Notes under the pieces: model-generated
What the model was told of the DNA's origin: nothing
Database searches by the model: none
The model's input: only the letters and a program-made list of their open reading frames with translations
Shown here: one piece after another, positions 34,022 through 41,958 of the stretch
Layout of the letters: every line of letters begins with the position of its first letter
Position numbering within the stretch: the first letter of the stretch is position 1
Source: Saprospiraceae bacterium UBA6168
GTDB lineage: Bacteria; Bacteroidota; Bacteroidia; Chitinophagales; Saprospiraceae
NCBI GenBank assembly: GCA_002435785.1
Contig: DIUC01000082.1
Span: forward strand, 1-64,000
DNA: 64,000 nucleotides
Reading direction: 5' to 3'
Program-made: the position numbers and the translations under genes

Positions 34022-34920
34022 AACAGCGTCATCTGCTGCCCCGTCTCCTCCCCACCGATTTTCGGCCCTCTCGTCGTTACGCCCACCAACCCTTTTGTTT
34101 TTTCAAAAAAAGCTGCCGCAAGGTCGGGTGCCAGCAGGTTGTCCGGCTCGTGGGTGAAGAAGAAGCATTCCTTCAAGCCCATCGAAAACCAGTTGCTCAA
34201 CCGCTCCGCCCAATCGTCCAACCGGGTGAAGTCGGTCGGGTCGAGGTTGTTCCCGACGAATCGGATCAGCACCTTCTCGGTAGTGAGGCGCATGTGCGCC
34301 ACGTCCCGGCGGCCAGCCACGTCGGTGATGACGGTGGAGGTGCCGTATTTTTCCAACAAATCAAATAGCTTACTGGCGTTCAACTCGCTGTCAAACCAGC
34401 TATGGTGGCGTACCTCCACGGCAAGGGACAAGGTGAATTGCTTCAAAAAACCTTCCAGCACGGCAATTTTATCCACGCCAAAATACGGTGGCAGTTGGAT
34501 GAAACAGGGGCCGAGCTTGCTGCCCAACCCGCTCATTGCCTCGCAAAACCGCTGAATCAGCTCGCCACCCGTGCCAAGGTCTCCGGCATGACTGATGCCT
34601 TGCAGCACTTTCGGGCAAAACCGAAAATCTGCCGCTGCTTCGTCGTGCCAGTGCTGCACCGTGAACGGGTCGGGGATGCGGTAGTGCGTGGTGTTCAGTT
34701 CAATGGTGTTGAACTGACGGGCATAGTGCCGCAGGAAGTCGGGCGTTTTGGTACCCTTCGGGTAAATTTTGCCCACCCATTCCTTGACGCTCCAGCCGGT
34801 GGCGCCGATGAAGAGTGTTTGAGGGTTTGAGGGTTTGAGCGTTTGAGGGGCATTGCCCGGTGGGTCGGGGGGAAGCTTGAAGTTGACTTGCGAGATGTCG
34901 GGCAGTTTGCCGAATTCCAT
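34018..34920 (-). CDS. DUF72 domain protein (YecE-like)
   Basis: A 300-residue TIM-barrel protein of the DUF72/YecE family. Signatures are LFIGATGWSVKEWVGKIYP, FNTIELNTTHYRIP, FCPKVLQGISHAGDLG, LGPCFIQLPPYF, LAVEVRHHSWF and FFFTHEPDNLLAP. The biochemical role of the family is not established. ATG at 34920 was preferred over the first ATG at 35007, whose extra 29 residues are basic and overlap the divergent promoter region. Residues about 20-36 before the domain (PGNAPQTLKPSNPQTLF) are encoded by an 8-bp word array, (TTTGAGGG)n at about 34817-34848, so the N-terminal linker is repeat-derived. Confidence 0.85.
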   Translation of the reverse strand: MEFGKLPDISQVNFKLPPDPPGNAPQTLKPSNPQTLFIGATGWSVKEWVGKIYPKGTKTPDFLRHYARQFNTIELNTTHYRIPDPFTVQHWHDEAAADFRFCPKVLQGISHAGDLGTGGELIQRFCEAMSGLGSKLGPCFIQLPPYFGVDKIAVLEGFLKQFTLSLAVEVRHHSWFDSELNASKLFDLLEKYGTSTVITDVAGRRDVAHMRLTTEKVLIRFVGNNLDPTDFTRLDDWAERLSNWFSMGLKECFFFTHEPDNLLAPDLAAAFFEKTKGLVGVTTRGPKIGGEETGQQMTLF

Positions 34921-35037
34921 TTGTGGGAAAGATTTTGGCTGCAAATTACCTGAAAAACAAAGGAACCCCCAAGTGAATCCTTTTTGTGGTAATTTTGGCT
35001 TGCGCAATGACCCATTGACGCATCATTCATCAAAACT

Positions 35038-35409
35038 TTGAACATGAAAGCACTTTCTACCCTTATAGTCCTATTATTCATGGCCAACTTCGCCATTGCG
35101 CAGCAAAACAAATGGATGAAGGACGAAAAGAACATCCTCACCGTCACCATCACCAACAAGGCCACAAAGGCTGAACTGATGGACCTCCAAAAGAAGCTGA
35201 TGGACACCTACCAAATCAAGTTCGAATGCCCAGAAATGGCATTTCAGAAAAACGAGAAAAAGCTGAAGTACCTCAGCCTGCGAGTCGAAATGCCAACTGG
35301 CGAGGTAGGCACAGTCAGTACGACTTTCATCAAACCCGGCCAGGTCATTGGCTTCCATTTCGACCGAAACGAAGCGGCTTTCGATGTGTTCGGGGTATGG
35401 ACGAAGTGA
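35038..35409 (+). CDS. Small secreted protein of unknown function
   Basis: A 123-residue protein with a signal peptide (MKALSTLIVLLFMANFAIAQ after MN). The mature part of about 100 residues shows alternating strands and one helix (NKATKAELMDLQKKLMDTYQIKF), the layout of a small alpha/beta domain. I do not recognise the family. ATG codons at 35038 and 35044 are both usable. It is divergent from the DUF72 gene. A perfect TAATTTTG (34990-34997) upstream may be its -7 box. Confidence 0.6.
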   Translation: MNMKALSTLIVLLFMANFAIAQQNKWMKDEKNILTVTITNKATKAELMDLQKKLMDTYQIKFECPEMAFQKNEKKLKYLSLRVEMPTGEVGTVSTTFIKPGQVIGFHFDRNEAAFDVFGVWTK

Positions 35410-35432
35410 GGCCGTGAAGGTTTGAGATTGCG

Positions 35433-35481
35433 AGGATTTGAGAGGGGCTGCTGGGTTATGCACTGTCCCCTCTCAAATCCT
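35433..35481. repeat. 15-bp perfect dyad from a TTTGAG word array
   Basis: AGGATTTGAGAGGGG (35433-35447) pairs perfectly with CCCCTCTCAAATCCT (35467-35481) around a 19-nt loop. Further copies of the same words (CTCAAATCCTTAAAT) continue to 35508, just before the next start codon. It may terminate the gene at 35038 and also forms the leader of the oxygenase gene. Confidence 0.85.
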
Positions 35482-35508
35482 TAAATCCTCAAGCCCTCAA
35501 ATCCTTAA

Positions 35509-36105
35509 ATGATGAATGAAAAATTCGAAGCACTCATCACTGGCTACCTCGCCGATGATTATGCTACTTGTGAGGACTTTTTCGACTTGAACTTGATTGC
35601 CTTGCTGCGCAAAAACCTCCAAAAAGGCCATGCCAACGGCATCATGCACCAAGCGGGCGTAGGCAAACAGGCCAGTTTTCAGCAGAACCAGAAAATAAGG
35701 GGTGACGTGATTTCGTGGCTGGACAACGACTCCATCGAACCTTCCGAACAGGCCTTCATGGCCATTGTCAAGGCGTTTTATCTTTATCTCAACCAGACCT
35801 GCTATGCCGGAATAAATGGCATTGAGTTCCACAATGCCCTCTACGAAACTGGCAGCTTATACAAGCGCCACCTCGACCAGTTCAAACTGGATTCCAATCG
35901 GCAATTCTCCATGCTAACCTACCTCAACAAAGCCTGGAAAGACACCGACGGCGGCGAGTTGGTGCTATACTTGGATGGCAAGGAAGTCGTCATCCGGCCC
36001 CAAGGTGGGCGGGTCGTTTTTTTCAAAGCGGATAAAATTGAGCACGAAGTACGGCCAGCGAACCGGGAGCGGATGAGCATTGCGGGGTGGCTTTTGAGGG
36101 TTTGA
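35509..36105 (+). CDS. 2-oxoglutarate/Fe(II)-dependent oxygenase, prolyl 4-hydroxylase-like
   Basis: A 198-residue protein with a double-stranded beta-helix core. The iron triad is His121 and Asp123 in YKRHLDQF and His179 in KIEHEVRPANRERMS. Arg188 is placed to bind 2-oxoglutarate. GGELVLYLDG and RVVFFKADKIEHEV are typical P4Hc strands. Family members hydroxylate proline or related side chains in proteins; the substrate here is unknown. The last codons and the stop (CTTTTGAGGGTTTGA) lie inside a TTTGAGGG word array, so the C-terminus was probably set by the repeat. ATG codons at 35509 and 35512 are both possible. Confidence 0.88.
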   Translation: MMNEKFEALITGYLADDYATCEDFFDLNLIALLRKNLQKGHANGIMHQAGVGKQASFQQNQKIRGDVISWLDNDSIEPSEQAFMAIVKAFYLYLNQTCYAGINGIEFHNALYETGSLYKRHLDQFKLDSNRQFSMLTYLNKAWKDTDGGELVLYLDGKEVVIRPQGGRVVFFKADKIEHEVRPANRERMSIAGWLLRV

Positions 36106-36347
36106 GAGGGTATGTTCACCTGCCCCTCGTCGTAGGTCATGTACGACCAGTTGAATTTTTCGCAATATGCCTTCAGCAGGGTTTGGTACAGGGCTGCGTC
36201 GTCCTTGATGGCCCCTGACCCTTGGGTGGACGAGCGTTTCAAATACCCGAAAGAAGTCTATGAGTACGTTGCCAACCTCCGCATCTGCATGCCCTACTCC
36301 GGCAAGCACGGCGGCTGCGACCACTCACGCAGCCGGGGCTTCTCCCA
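36106..36347. other. Two coding-like remnants facing apart
   Basis: No complete gene is present. On the minus strand 36225-36115 reads like real protein (AIKDDAALYQTLLKAYCEK, FNWSYMTYDEGQV). On the plus strand 36222-36330 also does (DPWVDERFKYPKEVYEYVAN, LRICMPYSGKHGG). The two meet near 36225. Neither has a start in context or a full domain, and I do not recognise either. They look like leftovers of a rearrangement or of an excised element. Confidence 0.4.
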
Positions 36348-37202
36348 TCACCCTTCCGCTTGCCCTTCCCCAATGGAAGGAGCATTGTCCGGCGGGCTGG
36401 CACCGTTGGTGGCAGAATGGCCCGTATCCGTGGCCGTATCATCAGGCAAGGCAGTGGTATCAGGATTGAGGGCCTCCTTAGGCTGGGGGGGGTGTCCCTC
36501 TTTGTGGTTAAGGTTCATGGCTTCGGGGTCGCCTTCGGGCTTCTCGTGGCGGATGCCCGTGCGCTGGATGCGGCGGGCGTTGAAGTATTGTGCCACAAAA
36601 AGCGGTTCGGTGGCTGTGAGGGTGAGCATGAGGTCGTCAATTTCTTGGTCCAGCACGATGGTAGTTTCCTTTACCCGCTTCACCAGCGACTTCCGAATCG
36701 CCTTGTCCACACTGCGCTGGCCGGTAGGCTTGGGGTTTAGCACCTCCAATTGCCCCAGCATGGTGGTGGCGGCAGTGACTTTGGCGGGCGTAACGTTGTA
36801 GTTGGAGAGGTTGGCCACGTGGGCGTTCAACAAAGTAAGTCGGTTGTTGGCCATAGCAATGGCGTCCGAGCCACGGGTTTGCAAAAACGAAGTCTTTGTG
36901 AATTTGGCCTGTGCCCGCAGTTCGATGTTGCCCTGCTTCTTGGCATAGACTCGCAGGCCAGCGCACATGCTATCAAGCGCTTCGGCCAAGTCCTCCCAGA
37001 CGCTATCCTTAGCCTCTGCATAACCGTTTTCCTCGTTGGAAACTTGCTGCATAAGCGCCTTATCAGCGACCACCCTGAGCTTAAAGGCGGTGTAGGAATC
37101 TTCAAGCGCAGGTACGCTCTCAATGATGTCCATGTTGGCATCGCAAACAAAAATGACCCTATCGAACATGTCAATCTTCCATGTAATTTCCGATTTGTTC
37201 AT
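36348..37202 (-). CDS. Helical protein of unknown function with acidic-proline tail
   Basis: A 284-residue protein. Residues 1-205 are largely helical, with coiled-coil-like stretches (AEAKDSVWEDLAEALDSMCA; KAIRKSLVKRVKETTIVLDQ; EIDDLMLTLTATEPLFVAQY). The last 75 residues are a low-complexity Pro/Asp/Thr-rich tail. It resembles helical proteins of Bacteroidota that are usually left unnamed; I cannot give a function. It lies on the same strand as the helicase-fusion gene and 463 bp downstream of it, with the 42-bp array between. Confidence 0.6.
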   Translation of the reverse strand: MNKSEITWKIDMFDRVIFVCDANMDIIESVPALEDSYTAFKLRVVADKALMQQVSNEENGYAEAKDSVWEDLAEALDSMCAGLRVYAKKQGNIELRAQAKFTKTSFLQTRGSDAIAMANNRLTLLNAHVANLSNYNVTPAKVTAATTMLGQLEVLNPKPTGQRSVDKAIRKSLVKRVKETTIVLDQEIDDLMLTLTATEPLFVAQYFNARRIQRTGIRHEKPEGDPEAMNLNHKEGHPPQPKEALNPDTTALPDDTATDTGHSATNGASPPDNAPSIGEGQAEG

Positions 37203-37664
37203 TGATGAAATGGGTTTTTAATTAATGAGCAAGGATTGAAGCAGTGCTGGTGCGGTAGGAATTGTTTTTTGATTTGATTTACAACCTGATAGGATCAAAA
37301 ATGATGCCAAGCATAGTTTATTCTTTAATCTTTTTGCAAAGAGGTTATTGATTTTAATTACTGCCGGACACGGGAGCCAAGCGCAAATACCCGCAACAAG
37401 TCGTCCCATCACCGACGCATAAGCAGTATTTTTTATGCCAAATCAATTATTTGCCAACGCATAAACAGTATTTTCCATGCGAAGTCAATTATTTGCCGAC
37501 TCATAAACAGTATTTTTTATGCGAAGTCAATTATTTGCCAACGCATAAACAGTATTTTTTATGCGAAGTCGAATATTTGCCAACGCAAAAACAGTATTTG
37601 TCATGCGAAGTCGAATATTTGCCAACGCAAAAACAGTATTTGTCATGCGAAGTCTTTCTACCGC
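37203..37664. other. 462-bp gap holding the 42-bp tandem array
   Basis: Between the helicase-fusion stop and the helical-protein start. The left half (37203-37411) is AT-rich leader-like sequence without a gene. The right half is the tandem array at 37412-37653. A TTG-started open frame across the array exists only because 42 is a multiple of three. Confidence 0.7.
37412..37653. repeat. 42-bp tandem array, about 5.8 copies, each with a hairpin
   Basis: Units start at 37412, 37454, 37496, 37538, 37580 and 37622, type CCAACGCATAAACAGTATTT followed by TTTATGCGAAGTCAATTATTTG. Most units can form the stem CGCATAAA/TTTATGCG. The last two units change to CGCAAAAACAGTATTTGTCATGCG, which shortens the stem. 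There are no unique spacers, so this is not CRISPR. Its end lies 11 bp after the 3' end of the helicase-fusion gene. Confidence 0.92.
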
Positions 37665-40574
37665 CTACGCCGGCCAATCCCGCAGCCCCTCATCAGGCAA
37701 AGAGGACGCATAAGCTTCATCCTCCTCCATCAGTTGTTCTTCCACTTTCTGCTCAAAATGGGCTTTCATCCCATGCGCCCATTCCAAAAGATCCAATCGA
37801 AGAGCGTTCACGGCTGGCTCGGCCTCTAAGAGTTGCAAATGGAAAATATCGAAAAGGTCTTGTAACATGACCCATTCGTCGCATATTTTAACTTCAAAAT
37901 GCAGCAAATGGGTGTAGTATCCTTTGCGAAGCCGGATAAGGAACGGGTTTTTGTTCAAGCGCACATCGGATTTGGCCAAGTAGGCGGCCAAATATTCCTT
38001 CTTGAATTTTTTGGCCGATTGCTCATCGGTGACCAAATGCTGCAATATTTTCCTAAAATCATCCACCCGGAACCCAGCATGACCTTCTTCTCTTTTCAAA
38101 ATATAAAATTCAAGCTGCAAGGCTAATATGATGCTTGATATATAATAAGCCAGCGTACCATAAGGCACTGCATAAGAGTGTTCGCTATCCTTGGTTATGA
38201 AGAAAGGTGGATGCACGATGTCCGCCATCATCTTGAACTTTTCCTTGGCGTACCGCTCATTTTTATATGCTCTCACAATGGCCAACTGAAAGGCAGTTCG
38301 CCCCCAGTTATCGGTGACAGAGGGGTCAGCCCCGGCCATGAGCAAGTATTTTGCAATATTGGGGGCACCGGCCATGGTAGCGAGCATGAGCGGCGTGAGT
38401 CCAAGTTCGTTCAAGTGGTTCGGGCCATATTTTTTGATAATAGGCTCTATGCGCTGGATATTGTCAGCTTGATACGGCATCAGGAGCTTTTTCAAAAACA
38501 CGCCAGAATCCCGTAGAATCTGCATGACACGTCCTTTATTGTGGCCCAACAGCAAGATGATGCCAACCAAATCGGGGTAAAACATGAGGTAGTTGGTCAT
38601 TTTCGCTTGCTCTCGTACATTGAAACAAGGCCTGAGCGATTTATCCGCCAGCATCAGCATGTACTTTTGACGGATTTCCATGAAATCCTGGTACGTCATC
38701 ACCGACCACGGCGGCGTCACGGTATTGCCGAACTTGGCCTTGATGGCCTCGGCTTGTTCCTTGTTCCCAAATTTTTCGAGCCGCTCGGCCTCCCGCTGCC
38801 AGTCTGCCAAGGAAGAAGGTGGCATGGGCGCCCACTTGCCCACCCTTTTTTTGAGGTTGCGCACACCGAGCAGGGAAAACAGGCGGTGCTTGGTATTGCT
38901 TTCCACGACGTACAAATGATTGGCGGCACGGGTAGTGGCGACGTACAATGAATTTATGTAGAACAGGTACGCTTGCAAGGAGCGGTCTTCCTTGTCCTTT
39001 GGGCGGCTGTATTGCAATTGTCCGTTGAGGTCACGGGGTGCCACGCCCTCACAAATGCTTGCAAACTCCTCGCTGCTGTCAGTGATAAAGTTATAGAGTA
39101 CCACAAAGGAAAACTCCAACCCCTTCACCTCATGCACGGTGAAAACCAAAGGTGTTTGGAACTGTTTTTTGGCGGCAGCTTTGTCCTCTTCCCGCAGCAC
39201 GATGATGGCCATGAGCGATGAGGAGGAAGCCGCTTTGTCCAAGTGCCTCAGTACAGATTCGGTAGCTTCAAAAAACTGCACCGCATCCTCATCCCCTTCC
39301 GTCAATTCCATTGTGTCAATGAGCGTACTGCTCTCACGGTCAATAGAGCCAAAGCGGACATTCTTCAGCGCCAGCACCCGGTTCGATATTTTGATGATAT
39401 TCTCGTCGTTCCGGTGGTTGCCGGGCAACAACCGCACGACTTCCCGGCTGAGGCCCCGTTGGTGCAGCAGCCGCTTGATGCTCGTCCAAGAAAAGAAATT
39501 GGGATGAACCACTTGGTTTGCGTCGCCGCAAAGGATGAACTGGTCGGGCCGTCTAAGGGACTTCAGGAGCAAGGAGAGCTGCACATTGGTCATATCCTGT
39601 ACCTCGTCCACCACCACCAGGTCGAACAAAGGCATGACATGTTGGTGCGCTACTTGCGCAGCAATGTTGGGGTCGTAAAGGTCTTCCGATTTTAGCCAAC
39701 TCAAATACCGCCGGAAAATATCATAGACCTGCTCCCGGTCGCCGTTGGAGAAAACCGATTGCCGGATGCCAAGTTGCAGGTAATCTTCCTTGGAAAGGTA
39801 GGGTTTGTCGGGGGCAGTGCCCGTCAGCACGCCCCTTATTTCTTCGAAAAGCTTTCGGGTATCCCTGATGCGCACGGTAGGGCTTATCCTATCGAACCAA
39901 GCCTTAAAATGCTCGTAAGTAGCTTCCTTTCCTTTGGGCTGCGCAATTTGTTGCAGGTATTGGTCCAGCGAGAAAAAAACCATCGTCTGCCCCTCAATGG
40001 GTTCGAGGCAATTTTCATACACCTCCTGCGCCTTCTCCACCAAATAAGGTGACAAGGTAATATAGAGAATGCCGCCTTGCGCCTGCCGCATTTTTTCCAA
40101 GGCCAGCACCGTTTTGCCGCATCCCGCCGCACCGAGCAGCAGCATGGGAGCTTCATGCTGCAATATGTCGGACTGTCTTTCATCAAAAGTAATGAACTTG
40201 TCGAGGATGGTAAATCGGCGGCTGTTTGGGTTCAAGTAGGATATATTATGCACTTCGTCGTCAGGGACGGCATTCAAGGCATAGATGGGCCGCAGTTTCT
40301 CCTCCTTCACGGCAGCACCCCGCAAGAATCGGCTCTTATCATAGTCATGGTTCAGGATGACTTCTAGAATAAAAAGGTACTTCTCGCCTTCGTATTTTCC
40401 GATTTGAAAAAGCAGGCGGTTGGTATCATCCAACCGGGCACGGTAGAAGCCTTGGGTCTTCATCTTCCGTACGTCGGCGGAGCGGAAATCGCCCTGTTGG
40501 AGGTAGTTGAGCGTTTTGTCGAACTGGCGTTGTACGGGTTCAGTGTTTAGTCGGTTGTATAGGAGGATTTTCAT
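37665..40574 (-). CDS. RelE-like / UvrD-type helicase / ankyrin fusion protein
   Basis: A 969-residue protein from MKILLYNRLNTEPVQ. Residues 1-85 look like a RelE/ParE-fold domain (VQRQFDKTLNYLQQGD, FYRARLDDTNRLLFQIG, KYLFILEVILNHDYDKSRFL). Residues 120-560 are a superfamily 1 helicase: Walker A GAAGCGKT (148-155), Walker B VVDEVQDM (321-328), motif III CGDANQ (349-354), LPGNHRND (383-390), motif V VHEVKGLEF (480-488), motif VI YVATTRA (544-550). Residues 721-770 contain ankyrin repeats (LNELGLTPLMLATMAGAPN; AKYLLMAGADPSVTDNWGRT). The remaining 200 residues are unassigned. The N-terminal ATG at 40613 would add 13 residues. Helicases fused to RelE-like domains may couple mRNA or ribosome damage to DNA unwinding; a defence role is inference. 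Confidence 0.85.
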   Translation of the reverse strand: MKILLYNRLNTEPVQRQFDKTLNYLQQGDFRSADVRKMKTQGFYRARLDDTNRLLFQIGKYEGEKYLFILEVILNHDYDKSRFLRGAAVKEEKLRPIYALNAVPDDEVHNISYLNPNSRRFTILDKFITFDERQSDILQHEAPMLLLGAAGCGKTVLALEKMRQAQGGILYITLSPYLVEKAQEVYENCLEPIEGQTMVFFSLDQYLQQIAQPKGKEATYEHFKAWFDRISPTVRIRDTRKLFEEIRGVLTGTAPDKPYLSKEDYLQLGIRQSVFSNGDREQVYDIFRRYLSWLKSEDLYDPNIAAQVAHQHVMPLFDLVVVDEVQDMTNVQLSLLLKSLRRPDQFILCGDANQVVHPNFFSWTSIKRLLHQRGLSREVVRLLPGNHRNDENIIKISNRVLALKNVRFGSIDRESSTLIDTMELTEGDEDAVQFFEATESVLRHLDKAASSSSLMAIIVLREEDKAAAKKQFQTPLVFTVHEVKGLEFSFVVLYNFITDSSEEFASICEGVAPRDLNGQLQYSRPKDKEDRSLQAYLFYINSLYVATTRAANHLYVVESNTKHRLFSLLGVRNLKKRVGKWAPMPPSSLADWQREAERLEKFGNKEQAEAIKAKFGNTVTPPWSVMTYQDFMEIRQKYMLMLADKSLRPCFNVREQAKMTNYLMFYPDLVGIILLLGHNKGRVMQILRDSGVFLKKLLMPYQADNIQRIEPIIKKYGPNHLNELGLTPLMLATMAGAPNIAKYLLMAGADPSVTDNWGRTAFQLAIVRAYKNERYAKEKFKMMADIVHPPFFITKDSEHSYAVPYGTLAYYISSIILALQLEFYILKREEGHAGFRVDDFRKILQHLVTDEQSAKKFKKEYLAAYLAKSDVRLNKNPFLIRLRKGYYTHLLHFEVKICDEWVMLQDLFDIFHLQLLEAEPAVNALRLDLLEWAHGMKAHFEQKVEEQLMEEDEAYASSLPDEGLRDWPA

Positions 40575-40697
40575 TGGTGAAATCGTTTTGATTGTCAGGG
40601 TGTTGTTGAACAAGTTTAAGTTTTGAACGTCATTTCGCCTCCCTCGATGAAATTGCTATGTAGTTTTTGCCGGAATCGCCAACCTTCAAATGACGGT

Positions 40698-40726
40698 CAA
40701 ATATAATAATTTTTGAATTTAATCAA
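40698..40726 (-). promoter_or_regulatory. Putative promoter of the helicase-fusion gene
   Basis: On the minus strand TTG (40726-40724) is followed after 18 bp by TATATTTG (40705-40698), a perfect TAnnTTTG. This predicts a leader of about 115 nt before the ATG at 40574. Confidence 0.55.
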
Positions 40727-40803
40727 AAAAAAGGTTTCTAAAATTCATGCTGAAAAATTTGCACCGTTATTCGACTTTTGCCAAATCATCATTCATCCTC
40801 ACC

Positions 40804-41895
40804 ATGAAAACGCTTATTGCATCGCTTCTCCTTGCCACATTGTCCTTTTCGGTCGCTTCGCAAAGCACGATTCCGCCCGGTATGGCCTATATTCCCAAGA
40901 CCCTCCTGAACTATGACTATTGGCGGGACCGTGACCAGAACATCCGTATCAAGGACCATTACGCCGCACAATATGTCGAGTCGAACTACCAGTACCAATG
41001 GTATTTGCATTGCTTGGAAGCTTGGGGGCTGGACTCGCTCTTCCAATTGGCACAGCCTGACCCAACCGTTTGGGAAATCCCACAATTGGCGCCCGAAGAA
41101 CAAGCCTATTTAAAAGCAAAATATTGGACGTCAAAAGAATTCGAGCACTATCCCGTGGTGGGATTGGATTTCGAGCAAGTAAGGGCATACCTCGGCTGGA
41201 AAACGGATATGCTCAACCTGGCTGCCTACGAAGCAGCAGGTGGGGAAAAAGACTTTGTGGTGAATGCCTCGAAAGCAGCTTTAACAGCAACGGGCTTTCC
41301 CAAGCAGTTCAGCACCAAAGAATACCGCTACCAGACCAACGATTCTTCTCAAATTTTCGGGCCTTTTGCCGCCATCCGGTTGCCGACTGCACAGGAACTT
41401 TTTGCAGAACTCCCATTGCCCAAGAAAACAAAGTCGGGTGCTGCTAAATCCGATAAATCGCTACTGGCTTGGCTGAAAACCCAGCCGAAATTTGGGTTCC
41501 TGATTTACGCCCCGCCCAAGTCCAACGGCAAGCTGACCAACATTGAACAGGCTTTGGAGGCAATTGGCATTCGGCCCGTCATCGCATCGGATTTAGATAA
41601 ATTGAATAAACGGAGGCACAATGCCAACCTGCCACTCATGTGCTGGGAGCAGCACTTGCCAAAGCAGCTTTACGAGGAAGGTTTTATTTATGCTTGCGAC
41701 GAGGAAGACTTAGCAACAAAGCAGCGTAACCCGAATTTCAATCCGAAAAACTTGCAGGTCGTGGTGTTTGACCCCAACAAAGTGGCCACAGTAGCTTGGG
41801 TCTCCGACAAGGGCAAACTAATCACCCTTTCTATCGCCAATATTGACGAGCGCCCGCTTTGCGGCTTCCGAGCAATGATGACAAAGCAGGATTAA
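40804..41895 (+). CDS. Secreted protein with degenerate FGE/SUMF1-like domain
   Basis: A 363-residue protein from MKTLIASLLLATLSFSVASQ (signal peptide). The next residues, STIPPGMAYIPKTLL, and later YPVVGLDFEQVRAYLGWKTDMLN (around residue 112-134), follow the pattern of formylglycine-generating-enzyme/GldJ-GldK domains (G-x-x-P-V-x-x-V-x-W-x-x-A-x-x-Y-x-x-W). The end, ERPLCGFRAMM, matches the usual terminal 'GFR' motif. No catalytic Cys pair is evident, so a structural role like that of GldJ/GldK is more likely than sulfatase activation. The upstream 19 codons to ATG 40747 lack signal character and were not used. Confidence 0.72.
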   Translation: MKTLIASLLLATLSFSVASQSTIPPGMAYIPKTLLNYDYWRDRDQNIRIKDHYAAQYVESNYQYQWYLHCLEAWGLDSLFQLAQPDPTVWEIPQLAPEEQAYLKAKYWTSKEFEHYPVVGLDFEQVRAYLGWKTDMLNLAAYEAAGGEKDFVVNASKAALTATGFPKQFSTKEYRYQTNDSSQIFGPFAAIRLPTAQELFAELPLPKKTKSGAAKSDKSLLAWLKTQPKFGFLIYAPPKSNGKLTNIEQALEAIGIRPVIASDLDKLNKRRHNANLPLMCWEQHLPKQLYEEGFIYACDEEDLATKQRNPNFNPKNLQVVVFDPNKVATVAWVSDKGKLITLSIANIDERPLCGFRAMMTKQD

Positions 41896-41958
41896 AGGCA
41901 TTCAAGTACTTTCCCGCTGTTGCACAATTATGAACGTGGCCCATCTTCAAGTGTCAGC

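Noticed and set aside
37412..37653. Possible CRISPR array or coding minisatellite
   Set aside because: Units are contiguous with no unique spacers and no cas genes are nearby. The plus-strand frame (LPTHKQYFLCEVNY repeats) stays open only because 42 is divisible by three, and changes between units are mostly non-synonymous.
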